DNA of 64,000 nucleotides from JAAFHB01 sp963675995 (GCA_963675995.2 CAXXIY010000002.1:2108001-2172000), one strand, 5' to 3'. Positions 44,775-53,569 are shown, counted from the stretch's first letter. Numbers and translations: made by a program. Notes: generated by a model not told the origin, from the sequence alone.

Positions 44775-46262
44775 TTATTCCGGTTTCCATTCTGTTATTT
44801 TGATCTGAGAGGGGAATGCTTTGGGTTTATAGATCGATTGGTTGTAAAATATCCGGATACAATCCTGAATCCCTTCTGTTACACTGGGATGTGGGTGAAT
44901 ACTTTGCAAAACTTCGTGTAACCTTATATCCGAATTGATCAGATAGGCTATGGAGACAATAAACGCAGAAGCTTGGGGGCCAGCAGCTCTCATTCCAAGA
45001 ATTTTTTCCGACCCGTCATTACTCACAATGATTTTTACGAAGCCATTGGTACTTCGCATTGCAATAGCCCTATTTACCAGTTCATTAGAGTAGTAAATCG
45101 CTTTGTAAGGAATCTTTTTATCCCGAAGAACCTTTTCATTAGCCCCTACGGATGCAAGTTCGGGTTTAAAAAACATCAGTGTGGGCATATAGGAGTAGTC
45201 CAGCCGATAGGTCGCTTGTCCGAATATTGCTTCAACGATAAACCTTCCCTGTTCTTCCGCAACGCCATAAAGCGCTTTTTGTCCTGTTACATCACCAGCC
45301 GCAAAAATATTGCAGTGATTAAAATTTCCAATCGCACACTCCTCGTTAATATGAAGATATCCTTTTACATTAGGACTAATTGACACATTTTCAAGACCTA
45401 ATCCTAAGGTATTGGCATCACGTCCGATTGAAACAAGTAATACATCAATTTCAAGGACCTGGCTGTGTCCGTCGTCGTAATCAAGTACTACTTCCAGATG
45501 ATCCTTCTCTTTTTTTACGGTTCGCAGATTGGCAGTATGGTGAATAATCACCCCGTTTTTTTCAAGGTTATTTGATACAAAGTCGCTTACATCATCATCC
45601 TCAAAAGGGATTACCCGATGCATCCGGTCTAAAAGATGAACTTCAGTCTGTTTGAAGTTTGAAAAAATTGTAGCAAATTCGCAACCGATGATCCCCGAAC
45701 CAAGAATCATCATCCGTTCAGGAAACCGATCCAGATTAAGCAATCCATCCGAGTCAAAAATCATTTTTTGATCGACCGGCAATTCCGGAAGTTCACGCGG
45801 CCTGGAACCAGTAGCAATAATAATGTACTCAGCTTCAATAATTTCCAAACCATTTTCACCATCTATCTGGAGTGATGTACGATTAAGGAATTTGGCGAAT
45901 CCCCGTTTATAAGTTATTGTTCCTGATGTTTCCGAATCGTTGTTCTTTTCCGAGAAGGACTCAATTTGCGACAGCATCTGGTACTGTTTGGTTTTTGCTG
46001 CAGCGATAACCGTTTTCTTAACCATGTTATAATCGACCTGTAACCCCGAAGCCCTGTATCCCCTGTCAACTGCGGCTGCTATCGAATAGTCAACTGATAG
46101 TTCCCACATCGTCTTGGAGGTCAGCGGGCCATTCATGATTCCTGTACCTCCGATATGTCCGGCCTCAATCAGACAGACATTTTTCCCAAAATCAACTGCT
46201 CTCATTGTCGCAGCAAAACCTCCGGGACCACTTCCTATTACTGCCAGATCAAATTTCGTCAT
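44775..46262 (-). CDS. Dihydrolipoamide dehydrogenase-like flavoprotein lacking redox cysteines
   Basis: A 495-residue class I pyridine nucleotide-disulfide oxidoreductase by fold: FAD motif DLAVIGSGPGGFAATMRA, ATGSRPRELPE, NAD-binding MILGSGIIGCEFATIF, the second FAD motif NIFAAGDVTGQKALYGVAEEQG and the dimerisation region with HPHPSVTEGI. The redox motif is lost: the usual GGTCxxxGCxPSK reads GGTGIMNGPLTSK, with Gly41 and Pro46 in place of the two cysteines. The C-terminal His-Glu dyad remains. Without the disulfide it cannot reduce lipoamide in the normal way and may be an NAD(P)H oxidoreductase or transhydrogenase-like enzyme. It is divergent from the propionate operon, sharing a 211-bp upstream region. 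Confidence 0.88.
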   Translation of the reverse strand: MTKFDLAVIGSGPGGFAATMRAVDFGKNVCLIEAGHIGGTGIMNGPLTSKTMWELSVDYSIAAAVDRGYRASGLQVDYNMVKKTVIAAAKTKQYQMLSQIESFSEKNNDSETSGTITYKRGFAKFLNRTSLQIDGENGLEIIEAEYIIIATGSRPRELPELPVDQKMIFDSDGLLNLDRFPERMMILGSGIIGCEFATIFSNFKQTEVHLLDRMHRVIPFEDDDVSDFVSNNLEKNGVIIHHTANLRTVKKEKDHLEVVLDYDDGHSQVLEIDVLLVSIGRDANTLGLGLENVSISPNVKGYLHINEECAIGNFNHCNIFAAGDVTGQKALYGVAEEQGRFIVEAIFGQATYRLDYSYMPTLMFFKPELASVGANEKVLRDKKIPYKAIYYSNELVNRAIAMRSTNGFVKIIVSNDGSEKILGMRAAGPQASAFIVSIAYLINSDIRLHEVLQSIHPHPSVTEGIQDCIRIFYNQSIYKPKAFPSQIKITEWKPE

Positions 46263-46436
46263 TTTTTAATCTTTTTTATGATCTAGCAAACATACAAAAG
46301 TTTGGCAAAATTTTGTGTGGCCTCCATCAATAATACCCAATGTATGATCGGTTCAAACGTTTCAAACTATTTGTTCGACTTTTTTAAAAATTACTTTTTT
46401 TACCTCATTTTTCTTTTTACCCAAGTTAATAATTTC

Positions 46437-46444
46437 TACCTTTG
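46437..46444 (+). promoter_or_regulatory. Putative -7 box of the CoA-transferase/methylmalonyl-CoA decarboxylase operon
   Basis: TACCTTTG matches TAnnTTTG and lies 29 bp before the ATG at 46474. The expected -33 position is T-rich but has no clear TTTG. The 211-bp divergent region also has to drive the flavoprotein gene. Confidence 0.45.
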
Positions 46445-46473
46445 CGGCAATTTTAAATCAGTTATATTTTCAT

Positions 46474-47784
46474 ATGAAGCAAGTTAGATATGTTACTGCT
46501 GAAGATGCGGTCAAAGTTATCAAATCGGGAGATCGGATACATTTAAGTAGTGTTGCTGTTACCCCACACCGGTTAATCAAAGCGATGGTTGAACGCGGAA
46601 GAGCTGGAGAAATTTACGATATAAAAATTCAGCATCTTCATATCGAAGGTTCTGTCGATTATGGTAATCCCGAATTTGAAGGGATATTCGATGCTCAACA
46701 ATTCTTTGTGGGTGCCAATCTTCGCAAGCAAACTCAGGCAGGTTATGCTGATTATATCCCTGTATTCCTGAGTGAAACTCAAAAATTAATTCGTGAGGGG
46801 TATCTGAAGGTGAATGTTGCAATGATTATGGTTTCTCTTCCCGACAAGCATGGCTATGTTTCTCTTGGGACTTCTGTTGATGCAACCCTTGCTGCAGTCG
46901 AATGTGCAGATACGGTGATCGCTTTAGTAAATCCAAATGTTCCACGTGCATGGGGTGATGCAATGATTCGTCTTGATCAAATCGATATTTTTGTTGAAGA
47001 TGATGCTCCACTTTATGCTCATAGTCTTGACCCACTGACTGATACTGATATCGCCATTGGTAAAAATGCTGCTGCATTAATTGAAGATGGCGCCTGTTTG
47101 CAGATGGGAATTGGTGGAATTCCAAATGCTGTTCTGGCTCAACTGGGAAATCATAAGAATCTTGGCGTTCATACAGAAATGTTTGCTGACGGAATTCTCC
47201 CACTGGTGGAAAAAGGGGTGATAACCGGTAGCATGAAAAGTATTGACAAAGGTAAGATGGTCGCATCCTTTCTCATGGGGTCAAAGAAACTCTATGATTT
47301 TATTGATGATAATCCGATGGTAGCTATGATGGATGTGGGTCACACCAACAATGTCGCGGTGATCCGTAAACTCGATCGTGTTACAGCTATTAATTCAGCA
47401 CTGGCGATTGATTTGACTGGTCAGGTATGTGCCGATTCAATCGGGATCAGACATTATTCAGGGGTTGGTGGTCAGATTGATTTTATTCGTGGTGCAGGTC
47501 ACTCGTTTCGCGGAAGGCCGATTATCGCGATGCCATCAGCTACAGAAAAAGGTTTGTCTAAAATCAGTCCCACACTGATCGAAGGTTCAGGTGTTGTTTC
47601 CACCCGCGCAAATATCCATTGGGTAGTAACAGAGCATGGTGCTGTAAATCTTTATGGAAAGACATTACAGGAACGGGCTAAATTGCTTATCTCCATTGCG
47701 CATCCGAATCATCGCGAAATGCTTGATAAGGCCGCATTTGAAAGGTTTGGACCTCACTACCATTTTGTACAAAAATCAAAATAA
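46474..47784 (+). CDS. Acetyl-CoA hydrolase/transferase family CoA-transferase
   Basis: A 436-residue class I CoA-transferase of the acetyl-CoA hydrolase/4-hydroxybutyrate CoA-transferase group. Marks are LQMGIGGIPNAVLAQL, GVHTEMFADGILPLVEKG with the probable catalytic Glu in HTEMFAD, GVGGQIDFIRGA and VVTEHGAVNLYGKT near the end. Members move CoA between acetate and butyrate, succinate, propionate or 4-hydroxybutyrate. Here the next genes form the succinate-to-propionate route, so succinate:propionyl-CoA or acetate exchange is the likely job; the exact acids are inferred. A hairpin follows it, 71 bp before mce. Confidence 0.88.
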   Translation: MKQVRYVTAEDAVKVIKSGDRIHLSSVAVTPHRLIKAMVERGRAGEIYDIKIQHLHIEGSVDYGNPEFEGIFDAQQFFVGANLRKQTQAGYADYIPVFLSETQKLIREGYLKVNVAMIMVSLPDKHGYVSLGTSVDATLAAVECADTVIALVNPNVPRAWGDAMIRLDQIDIFVEDDAPLYAHSLDPLTDTDIAIGKNAAALIEDGACLQMGIGGIPNAVLAQLGNHKNLGVHTEMFADGILPLVEKGVITGSMKSIDKGKMVASFLMGSKKLYDFIDDNPMVAMMDVGHTNNVAVIRKLDRVTAINSALAIDLTGQVCADSIGIRHYSGVGGQIDFIRGAGHSFRGRPIIAMPSATEKGLSKISPTLIEGSGVVSTRANIHWVVTEHGAVNLYGKTLQERAKLLISIAHPNHREMLDKAAFERFGPHYHFVQKSK

Positions 47785-47790
47785 TTGAAT

Positions 47791-47820
47791 TTTAAAGGCA
47801 GGTTCCTACCTGCCTTTAAA
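47791..47820 (+). terminator. Hairpin between CoA-transferase gene and mce
   Basis: TTTAAAGGCAGGT (47791-47803) and ACCTGCCTTTAAA (47808-47820) make a perfect 13-bp stem with a TCCT loop. The 3' side lacks a long U-run, so termination may be partial; it could instead set relative mRNA levels by processing or 3'-end protection of the first gene. Confidence 0.6.
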
Positions 47821-47855
47821 CGTTAAAAATAATCTATTTTACAAATCCATATATC

Positions 47856-48257
47856 ATGAATGTATCACATATTGAGCATATTGGTATTGCGGTAGTCAGT
47901 CTTGAAACTGCAATTCCCTATTATGAGACCCTTCTGGGAACAAAATGCTATGCTACCGAGGTGGTTGCAGATCAAAAGGTAAAAACTGCCTTCTTTAAAG
48001 TTGGGCAAACCAAAATTGAGTTATTGGAGTCTACAGATCCAGAAGGACCAATTGGCAAATTTCTGGAGAAAAAAGGTCCCGGCGTCCATCATCTTGCTTT
48101 TGCAGTTGATGATGTAAACAGTGCCCTTCAACAGGCAAATGATGCCGGTATTCAATTAATTGATAAACAAGCCAGAAAAGGTGCAGAGGGATTAAATATC
48201 GGATTTTTGCATCCGAAATCAACATTAGGAGTACTTACAGAACTTTGCAGTGAATAA
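47856..48257 (+). CDS. mce: Methylmalonyl-CoA epimerase
   Basis: A 133-residue glyoxalase/VOC-fold enzyme. HIEHIGIAVVSLETAIPYYE carries the first metal His, VKTAFFKVGQTKIELLE the Glu/His strand, KGPGVHHLAFAVDDV the second His, and GVLTELC the final Glu. It interconverts (R)- and (S)-methylmalonyl-CoA, linking the B12 mutase product to the decarboxylase encoded next. Length fits. It lies 30 bp before mmdA. The mutase itself is not in this window. Confidence 0.95.
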   Translation: MNVSHIEHIGIAVVSLETAIPYYETLLGTKCYATEVVADQKVKTAFFKVGQTKIELLESTDPEGPIGKFLEKKGPGVHHLAFAVDDVNSALQQANDAGIQLIDKQARKGAEGLNIGFLHPKSTLGVLTELCSE

Positions 48258-48287
48258 TTCACAGTTAAATAATTAATTAATAGTACG

Positions 48288-49847
48288 ATGAGCAATCAGG
48301 ACAAAATTAAAAATTTGATTGACCTTCGTGCGGAGGCCAAACTTGGTGGTGGAGCAAAAAGAATCGATGCGCAACACACCAAAGGTAAATTAACCGCACG
48401 CGAACGTATCGACTTAATACTTGACGAAGGGAGCTTTGAGGAGTTTGACATGTTCGTAACCCATCGCTGTACCAACTTTGGTATGGAGAAGACAAAATTC
48501 ATGAGCGATGGTGTTGTTACAGGACGTGGAACAATTGATGGCAGGACCATTTTTATTTTTTCCCAGGACTTTACCGTTTTTGGAGGTTCACTTTCAGAAA
48601 CCTTTGCCCAAAAGATCTGTAAAGTGATGGATATGGCAATGAAGGTTGGGGCTCCTTGTATTGGTATTAACGATTCGGGAGGTGCCAGAATACAGGAAGG
48701 GGTTACAGCTTTGGCTGGATATGCCGAGATTTTCCAGCGTAACATTATGGCTTCAGGCGTAATTCCTCAGATCTCTGCAATTTTTGGCCCGTGTGCAGGT
48801 GGTGCGGTTTATTCACCTGCCCTGACCGATTTTATTGTGATGAGTAAGGATACGAGCTATATGTTTGTAACCGGACCTAAAGTTGTAAAGACAGTTACAG
48901 GTGAGGTTGTGACTGATGAGCAGCTGGGTGGAGCAATCGTACATGGTACCAAATCTGGAGTCACCCATTTTGTCTCTGACTCTGAAGAAGAAGGATTATT
49001 GTTGATCAGAAAGTTACTCTCTTATTTGCCACAAAATAATCTTGAGGATCCGCCAATTGCACCTTGTAATGATCCAATCGACCGTTTGGATGACAATCTG
49101 AATGATATCATACCTGAAAATCCAAATAAACCGTATGATGTCAAGGATGTGATTCATTCCATCGTCGACTATGGGGAATTTATGGAGGTTCACAGAAATT
49201 ATGCACAAAATATAGTTGTCGGTTTCGCCCGGTTTAATGGGATGCCAGTAGGGATTGTGGCCAATCAGCCCTCTTATCTGGCAGGTGTACTCGACATCAA
49301 TGCTTCAAGAAAGGCGGCTCGTTTTATCCGCTTTTGTGATGCTTTTAATGTTCCGCTGGTCACCCTTGAAGATGTTCCGGGATTCCTGCCAGGAACAGCT
49401 CAGGAGTATGGAGGAATTATCATCCATGGTGCTAAGTTGTTATTCGCTTACGGAGAAGCAACTGTGCCAAAAATCACGGTAATTCTTCGTAAGGCATATG
49501 GTGGTGCTTATTGTGTGATGAGTTCCAAACATCTGCGTGGCGATATCAATTATGCATGGCCACAGGCTGAAATTGCAGTAATGGGGCCTAAAGGGGCAAT
49601 TGAAGTATTAAGGAACAAGCAAATTGCCGGGTTACCGGATGACGCTGCACGTGCTGAATTTATCGCCAAAGCGGAAGCCGAGTATAAACAGGAATTCGCG
49701 AATCCTTATAATGCTGCAAGATACGGATATATTGATGATGTTATTGAACCTCGTAATACCCGATTCCGTATTATTCGTGCTTTACAGTCGTTGGCCACTA
49801 AAAAGGATTCAATGCCTGCCAAGAAACATTCAAATCTCCCGTTATAA
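48288..49847 (+). CDS. mmdA: Methylmalonyl-CoA decarboxylase/propionyl-CoA carboxylase carboxyltransferase subunit
   Basis: A 519-residue carboxyltransferase of the crotonase superfamily. Key marks: KLTARERIDLILDEGSFEE, VVTGRGTIDGR, the first acyl-CoA oxyanion-hole segment INDSGGARIQEGV, IFGPCAGGAVYSPAL, and the second, VPGFLPGTAQEYGGIIIHGAK, followed by RKAYGGAYCVM. It transfers carboxyl from methylmalonyl-CoA to biotin on the carrier protein. Because subunits like OadG and OadB follow, the decarboxylase reading is preferred over propionyl-CoA carboxylase. The operon order is mce-mmdA-gamma-carrier-beta with gaps of 2-30 bp. Confidence 0.95.
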   Translation: MSNQDKIKNLIDLRAEAKLGGGAKRIDAQHTKGKLTARERIDLILDEGSFEEFDMFVTHRCTNFGMEKTKFMSDGVVTGRGTIDGRTIFIFSQDFTVFGGSLSETFAQKICKVMDMAMKVGAPCIGINDSGGARIQEGVTALAGYAEIFQRNIMASGVIPQISAIFGPCAGGAVYSPALTDFIVMSKDTSYMFVTGPKVVKTVTGEVVTDEQLGGAIVHGTKSGVTHFVSDSEEEGLLLIRKLLSYLPQNNLEDPPIAPCNDPIDRLDDNLNDIIPENPNKPYDVKDVIHSIVDYGEFMEVHRNYAQNIVVGFARFNGMPVGIVANQPSYLAGVLDINASRKAARFIRFCDAFNVPLVTLEDVPGFLPGTAQEYGGIIIHGAKLLFAYGEATVPKITVILRKAYGGAYCVMSSKHLRGDINYAWPQAEIAVMGPKGAIEVLRNKQIAGLPDDAARAEFIAKAEAEYKQEFANPYNAARYGYIDDVIEPRNTRFRIIRALQSLATKKDSMPAKKHSNLPL

Positions 49848-49859
49848 TTTCCAGTAGTT

Positions 49860-50288
49860 ATGCTAAAAAATAAACTAAGTATTTTAAAGCTGATTGCACC
49901 AATTCTATTTTGCATTGGAATGACAAATGTCAATGCACAGAATACTAAAGATTTGCATATTGATGATACATCAGGAATTGGAGCCATCATGCCAGCATTT
50001 ATTTTTGTTTTTTTGGCCCTGTTGTTATTGTATTTCTTATTTAAAGTCATAGGTTATTTAATGACGATCGACGCCCGAAAAGCCGAAAAACTGAAGAAGG
50101 CTGCTTCGCCAGGATTAGCTAAGGAGAAATTGTCCGGGGAAGTCAATGCGGCCATTGTTATGGCACTGTATCTGTATGGTAATGAGTTGCATGACCAGGA
50201 AGATCCTGTAATTACCATGACTAAAGTGTCACGGACCTATTCACCATGGAGTTCAAAAATTTACGGATTAAGAAAATCACCAAGATAA
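49860..50288 (+). CDS. OadG-like gamma (delta) subunit of decarboxylase
   Basis: A 142-residue small membrane protein in the position of OadG/MmdD. It has an N-terminal hydrophobic stretch that resembles a signal peptide (LKLIAPILFCIGMTNVNA) and one strong TM (IMPAFIFVFLALLLLYFLFKVIGYLM) followed by a basic cytoplasmic tail (DARKAEKLKKAA). Later residues include EVNAAIVMALYLYGNELHDQ and end YSPWSSKIYGLRKSPR, seen in Bacteroidota OadG-like proteins. It probably holds the carboxyltransferase and carrier to the membrane beta subunit. Assignment depends on context and topology. It starts 12 bp after mmdA. Confidence 0.85.
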   Translation: MLKNKLSILKLIAPILFCIGMTNVNAQNTKDLHIDDTSGIGAIMPAFIFVFLALLLLYFLFKVIGYLMTIDARKAEKLKKAASPGLAKEKLSGEVNAAIVMALYLYGNELHDQEDPVITMTKVSRTYSPWSSKIYGLRKSPR

Positions 50289-50300
50289 AGCGGACTGAAA

Positions 50301-50744
50301 ATGAAAAAATTTAAGTTTAAAATTAATGGGAATCAATACAATGCAGAGGTGCTGAGTATTGAAGATAGTATTGCAGAGATTGAGATCAATGGTACTAAGT
50401 ACAGTGTGGAAGTTGATAAGGATATGCAACCTGTCAAAACCCCCAAATTGGTACGAAGCATATCTGTTCCCTCAACCGATGCCCATCCTGCAGTAGCTAA
50501 AACAAGCAGTCCATCCGCACCCAAAGGTGGTGGAACCATCAAATCTCCGCTTCCGGGAGTCATTCTGGAACTTTATGTAAAAGTGGGGGATGTTGTGAAA
50601 ATTGGACAACGTTTACTTGTCCTTGAAGCTATGAAGATGGAAAACAATATTGAGGCTGATAAAGCGGGGAAAATTGTTTCCATCGCCAAGAACAAAGGTG
50701 AAGCTGTGATGGAGGGTGATGTATTAATTGTGATTGGAGAATAA
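50301..50744 (+). CDS. Biotin carboxyl carrier protein of the decarboxylase
   Basis: A 147-residue biotin carrier. The first 60 residues form a beta-rich segment (KKFKFKINGNQYNAEVLSIE), then a flexible Ala/Pro/Ser linker (AVAKTSSPSAPKGGG) and a C-terminal biotinyl domain with SPLPGVILELYVKVGDVV and the biotinylation site EAMKMENN (Lys in the MKM). It carries CO2 from mmdA to the beta subunit. It sits between the gamma and beta genes (gaps of 12 and 2 bp), equivalent to MmdC. Confidence 0.95.
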   Translation: MKKFKFKINGNQYNAEVLSIEDSIAEIEINGTKYSVEVDKDMQPVKTPKLVRSISVPSTDAHPAVAKTSSPSAPKGGGTIKSPLPGVILELYVKVGDVVKIGQRLLVLEAMKMENNIEADKAGKIVSIAKNKGEAVMEGDVLIVIGE

Positions 50745-50746
50745 TC

Positions 50747-51907
50747 ATGGAAAATTCAGGTTCTCTAACTTTTATTATGGGACAACTGAGTCAGTTTTTT
50801 CAATATACTGCTTTTGCCAATTTAACGGTGGGCAATTTATTGATGATTCTGATAGGAGTTTGTTTTATCTATCTGGCCATTGTCAGGGAGTATGAACCAA
50901 TGCTGCTGGTTCCGATCGGTTTCGGGATGTTAATAGGGAATATCGCATTTCATCCTGGGCTACAAATCGGATTATTTGAAAGTGGAAGTGTCCTTAATTA
51001 CCTCTATCTTGGAATACAACATGGGATTTATCCTTCGTTGATATTTTTGGGTATTGGTGCTATGACTGACTTTTCTGCCTTAATCTCAAATCCAAAGTTG
51101 ATTTTGATCGGTTTTGCCACTCAACTGGGTATTTTCAGCGCCTATGCGATTGCTGTCCACTTTGGATTTACCCCTGCAGAAGCGGGAGCAATTGGAATTA
51201 TTGGTGGAGCAGATGGTCCAACAGCTATATTTCTCTCTTCCAAACTTGCCCCTGAATTGATTGGGGCAATTGCGGTCTCCGCTTATGCTTATATGGCGCT
51301 GGTTCCGATTTTTCAGCCGACATTCATGAAATTACTCACTACAAGTAAAGAACGGGTGATCAGGATGAAACCTCTGCGAACTGTTTCCCAGCGGGAAAAA
51401 ATCCTTTTTCCAATTGCCGGATTATTGCTAACTTGTCTTCTCGTACCTGCCGCACTTCCACTTCTTGGCATGCTTTTCTTCGGTAATTTGCTGAAAGAAA
51501 GCACTGTAACGAAGCGTTTAGCAGAAACAGCCAAAGGTGCAATGATCGACATTGTAACCATCCTGATTGGATTGACCATCGGAGCATCTACCCAGGCTGC
51601 CACATTTCTGACTTTGAAGACCCTGAGTGTTTTCATTCTTGGTTTGGCATCTATCATAATTGCTACAATTGGTGGTGTCATATTCGTAAAAATCATGAAT
51701 ATCTTTCTGAAAGAGGGAAATAAGATTAATCCTCTTATTGGTAGTGCAGGTCTGGCAGCAATGCCTGGAAGTGCCCGTATTTCACAGGTAGTAGGATTGA
51801 AATTTGATAAAACCAACCACCTGCTGATGCATGCGGTTGGTCCAAATGCAGCCGGAGTAATTGGGAGTGCGATTGCCGCCGGTATTTTGCTTAGCTTTCT
51901 GATTTAA
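50747..51907 (+). CDS. Sodium-pumping decarboxylase beta subunit (OadB/MmdB)
   Basis: A 386-residue membrane protein with about ten hydrophobic segments. Family marks: FIYLAIVREYEPMLLVPIGF, FLGIGAMTDFSALISNPK with the conserved Asp, GIIGGADGPTAIFLSSKLAP, and the C-terminal LAAMPGSARISQVVGLKFD and HAVGPNAAGVIGSAIAAG. The beta subunit decarboxylates carboxybiotin and uses the energy to export Na+. Length and order fit OadB/MmdB. It is the last gene of the operon; a hairpin with T-run follows at 51930. Confidence 0.96.
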   Translation: MENSGSLTFIMGQLSQFFQYTAFANLTVGNLLMILIGVCFIYLAIVREYEPMLLVPIGFGMLIGNIAFHPGLQIGLFESGSVLNYLYLGIQHGIYPSLIFLGIGAMTDFSALISNPKLILIGFATQLGIFSAYAIAVHFGFTPAEAGAIGIIGGADGPTAIFLSSKLAPELIGAIAVSAYAYMALVPIFQPTFMKLLTTSKERVIRMKPLRTVSQREKILFPIAGLLLTCLLVPAALPLLGMLFFGNLLKESTVTKRLAETAKGAMIDIVTILIGLTIGASTQAATFLTLKTLSVFILGLASIIIATIGGVIFVKIMNIFLKEGNKINPLIGSAGLAAMPGSARISQVVGLKFDKTNHLLMHAVGPNAAGVIGSAIAAGILLSFLI

Positions 51908-51929
51908 CAGTAATATCAACTAAAATAAT

Positions 51930-51960
51930 GGCGGTCTTTGAAAAAGGATCGCCTTTTTTT
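51930..51960 (+). terminator. Intrinsic terminator of the decarboxylase operon
   Basis: GGCGGTCTTT (51930-51939) pairs imperfectly with AAGGATCGCC (51944-51953), followed by seven T residues. It is 22 bp past the beta-subunit stop. The stem has a mismatch or small bulge. Confidence 0.7.
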
Positions 51961-52001
51961 ATATACTTTCGACCTTATTTATCTACTTAAAATTACTCCG
52001 G

Positions 52002-52772
52002 ATGAAAAATTTATTAATGCTATTTTTCCTATTTTCTATTTCTTTGGGAGTTTTGGCTCAATCAGGAAATAAATCAGCTGATCAGAAGAAGTTGAATGTA
52101 CTCGTCTTTTCTAAAACAGTTGGCTTTCGTCACACGTCAATTCCAGCCGGTATAAAGACGATCACAACACTGGGTCAACAAAAGGGGTGGGCTGTTACAA
52201 CAACCGAAGATCCAACCTTATTCACGGATGAATTCCTGGCCAGGTTTGATGTATGTGTGTTTCTCAATCCAACGTTGAATGTTCTTGACGAAACTCAGCA
52301 AAAAGCATTTACCTCCTTTATACGGAGTGGAAAAGGTTTTGTCGGAATTCATGCTGCAGCTGACTGCGAATACGATTGGAAATGGTATGGTGATCTGAAC
52401 GGCGCCTTCTTTAAAACCCATCCACCCTATCAGCTGGCAACCATTAATATAGAGAATACCAACCATCCAGCAATGAAGCCATTTGTCGGAATGAAAACCT
52501 TTACCATTGAGGACGAATGGTATTCTTTTAAAGAAAACCCACGCGGGAAAGTCACAGTTCTGGCGACACTTGATGAGTCCTCAATTAAAAAACTACCCAA
52601 AGAGGATATTTGGAGAATGGGTGACCATCCCATTATTTGGTACCACGAATTCGAAGGGGCCCGTTCCTTTTATACCGGATTTGGACATGGTGACAGTTCA
52701 TTCGAAAACGAAAAAATACAGCAACACCTCTTTTATGCCATCGAATGGGCCGGAAAAAGAATTGATTTGTAA
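52002..52772 (+). CDS. Secreted ThuA-like protein
   Basis: A 256-residue ThuA-domain protein (glutamine amidotransferase-like fold) with a signal peptide (MLFFLFSISLGVLAQ). Marks: VLVFSKTVGFRHTSIPAGIK at the start, VCVFLNPTLNVLDETQQ, GKGFVGIHAAADCEYDW, and HPIIWYHEFEGARSFYTGFGH near the end. ThuA was first linked to trehalose use in rhizobia, and these proteins are widely paired with sugar oxidation genes. Here a DUF1080 gene follows 59 bp downstream, so both may act on a keto-glycoside in the periplasm. The exact reaction is not known. A second ThuA-like gene lies at 57231. Confidence 0.9.
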   Translation: MKNLLMLFFLFSISLGVLAQSGNKSADQKKLNVLVFSKTVGFRHTSIPAGIKTITTLGQQKGWAVTTTEDPTLFTDEFLARFDVCVFLNPTLNVLDETQQKAFTSFIRSGKGFVGIHAAADCEYDWKWYGDLNGAFFKTHPPYQLATINIENTNHPAMKPFVGMKTFTIEDEWYSFKENPRGKVTVLATLDESSIKKLPKEDIWRMGDHPIIWYHEFEGARSFYTGFGHGDSSFENEKIQQHLFYAIEWAGKRIDL

Positions 52773-52831
52773 TATCTGATAGAGTATTAAATGGGTTCAT
52801 TTTTTAAGTATAATCTGTAAATAAAATCTTT

Positions 52832-53569
52832 ATGAAAAAGTTGCCAGGTGTTGTCTTAATCTTAGGTGTAATCGTGTTATTCCAGATTTCTTCAATTCAT
52901 GCTCGTGAAAACTTTTCGCGTGGAACTCAATTCACTACCGAAAATAAGATGGTAGATCAAAATTCGGATACTACTCAATGGAGACAATTGTTCAACGGAA
53001 AAGATCTGAGTGGTTGGAAACATGTTGGTCCTGGATCACAGTATGTTGAAAATGGTCTTATTAAATCTCACGGTGGAATGGGTTTGCTCTATTGGACAGG
53101 AGAAAAATTTGGAAATTGTACGATCAGAGTAACTTTTCGAATGCGCGATACCAACAGTAATTCGGGAGTTTTTATCCGGATACCGATTGAACCTCGTGAA
53201 GAGTGGATGCCGGTGAATTATGGTTACGAAGTTCAGATTGATAATCAACCTGAACTATCTAAAGAGGATGATTATCATTATACTGGTGTACTCTATTCAA
53301 TAACAAAACCATTGGCAAAAGCAGGAAAGCCTGGTCCTGAGTGGAATACGATGGAGATAACTCTCGATGGTTTAAGGACCACTGTTGTATTGAACGGGAT
53401 AAAAGTGACCGATTATACCGAGGGTGATGCAGTCCCACCGCGTAAATTTGACTTTGAACCTTTTAGGGGACCTCGCCCGGAATATGGATTCATAGGTATA
53501 CAAAATCATGGGATTCATGATGTTGTGTTTTTTAAGGAAGTTGCAGTTAAGTCTTTAAACAAGAAGTAA
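52832..53569 (+). CDS. Secreted DUF1080 (3-keto-disaccharide hydrolase-like) protein
   Basis: A 245-residue exported protein; signal peptide LPGVVLILGVIVLFQISSIHA. The DUF1080 domain, a concanavalin-like beta sandwich, starts with WRQLFNGKDLSGWKHVG and includes GLIKSHGGMGLLYW, TNSNSGVFIRIPIEPRE, NYGYEVQIDNQP, GPEWNTMEITLDG and YGFIGIQNHG. Members of this family split 3-keto-glycosides after sugar oxidation in characterised Bacteroidetes systems. It forms a pair with the ThuA gene upstream, and a terminator follows. The substrate is not indicated. Confidence 0.9.
   Translation: MKKLPGVVLILGVIVLFQISSIHARENFSRGTQFTTENKMVDQNSDTTQWRQLFNGKDLSGWKHVGPGSQYVENGLIKSHGGMGLLYWTGEKFGNCTIRVTFRMRDTNSNSGVFIRIPIEPREEWMPVNYGYEVQIDNQPELSKEDDYHYTGVLYSITKPLAKAGKPGPEWNTMEITLDGLRTTVVLNGIKVTDYTEGDAVPPRKFDFEPFRGPRPEYGFIGIQNHGIHDVVFFKEVAVKSLNKK

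Noticed and set aside
46826..47266. 146-residue minus-strand open frame opposite the CoA-transferase gene
   Set aside because: Composition is low-complexity (Gln/His rich), typical of an antisense frame.
51313..51816. 167-residue minus-strand open frame opposite the OadB/MmdB gene
   Set aside because: The plus strand carries conserved OadB motifs throughout this stretch.
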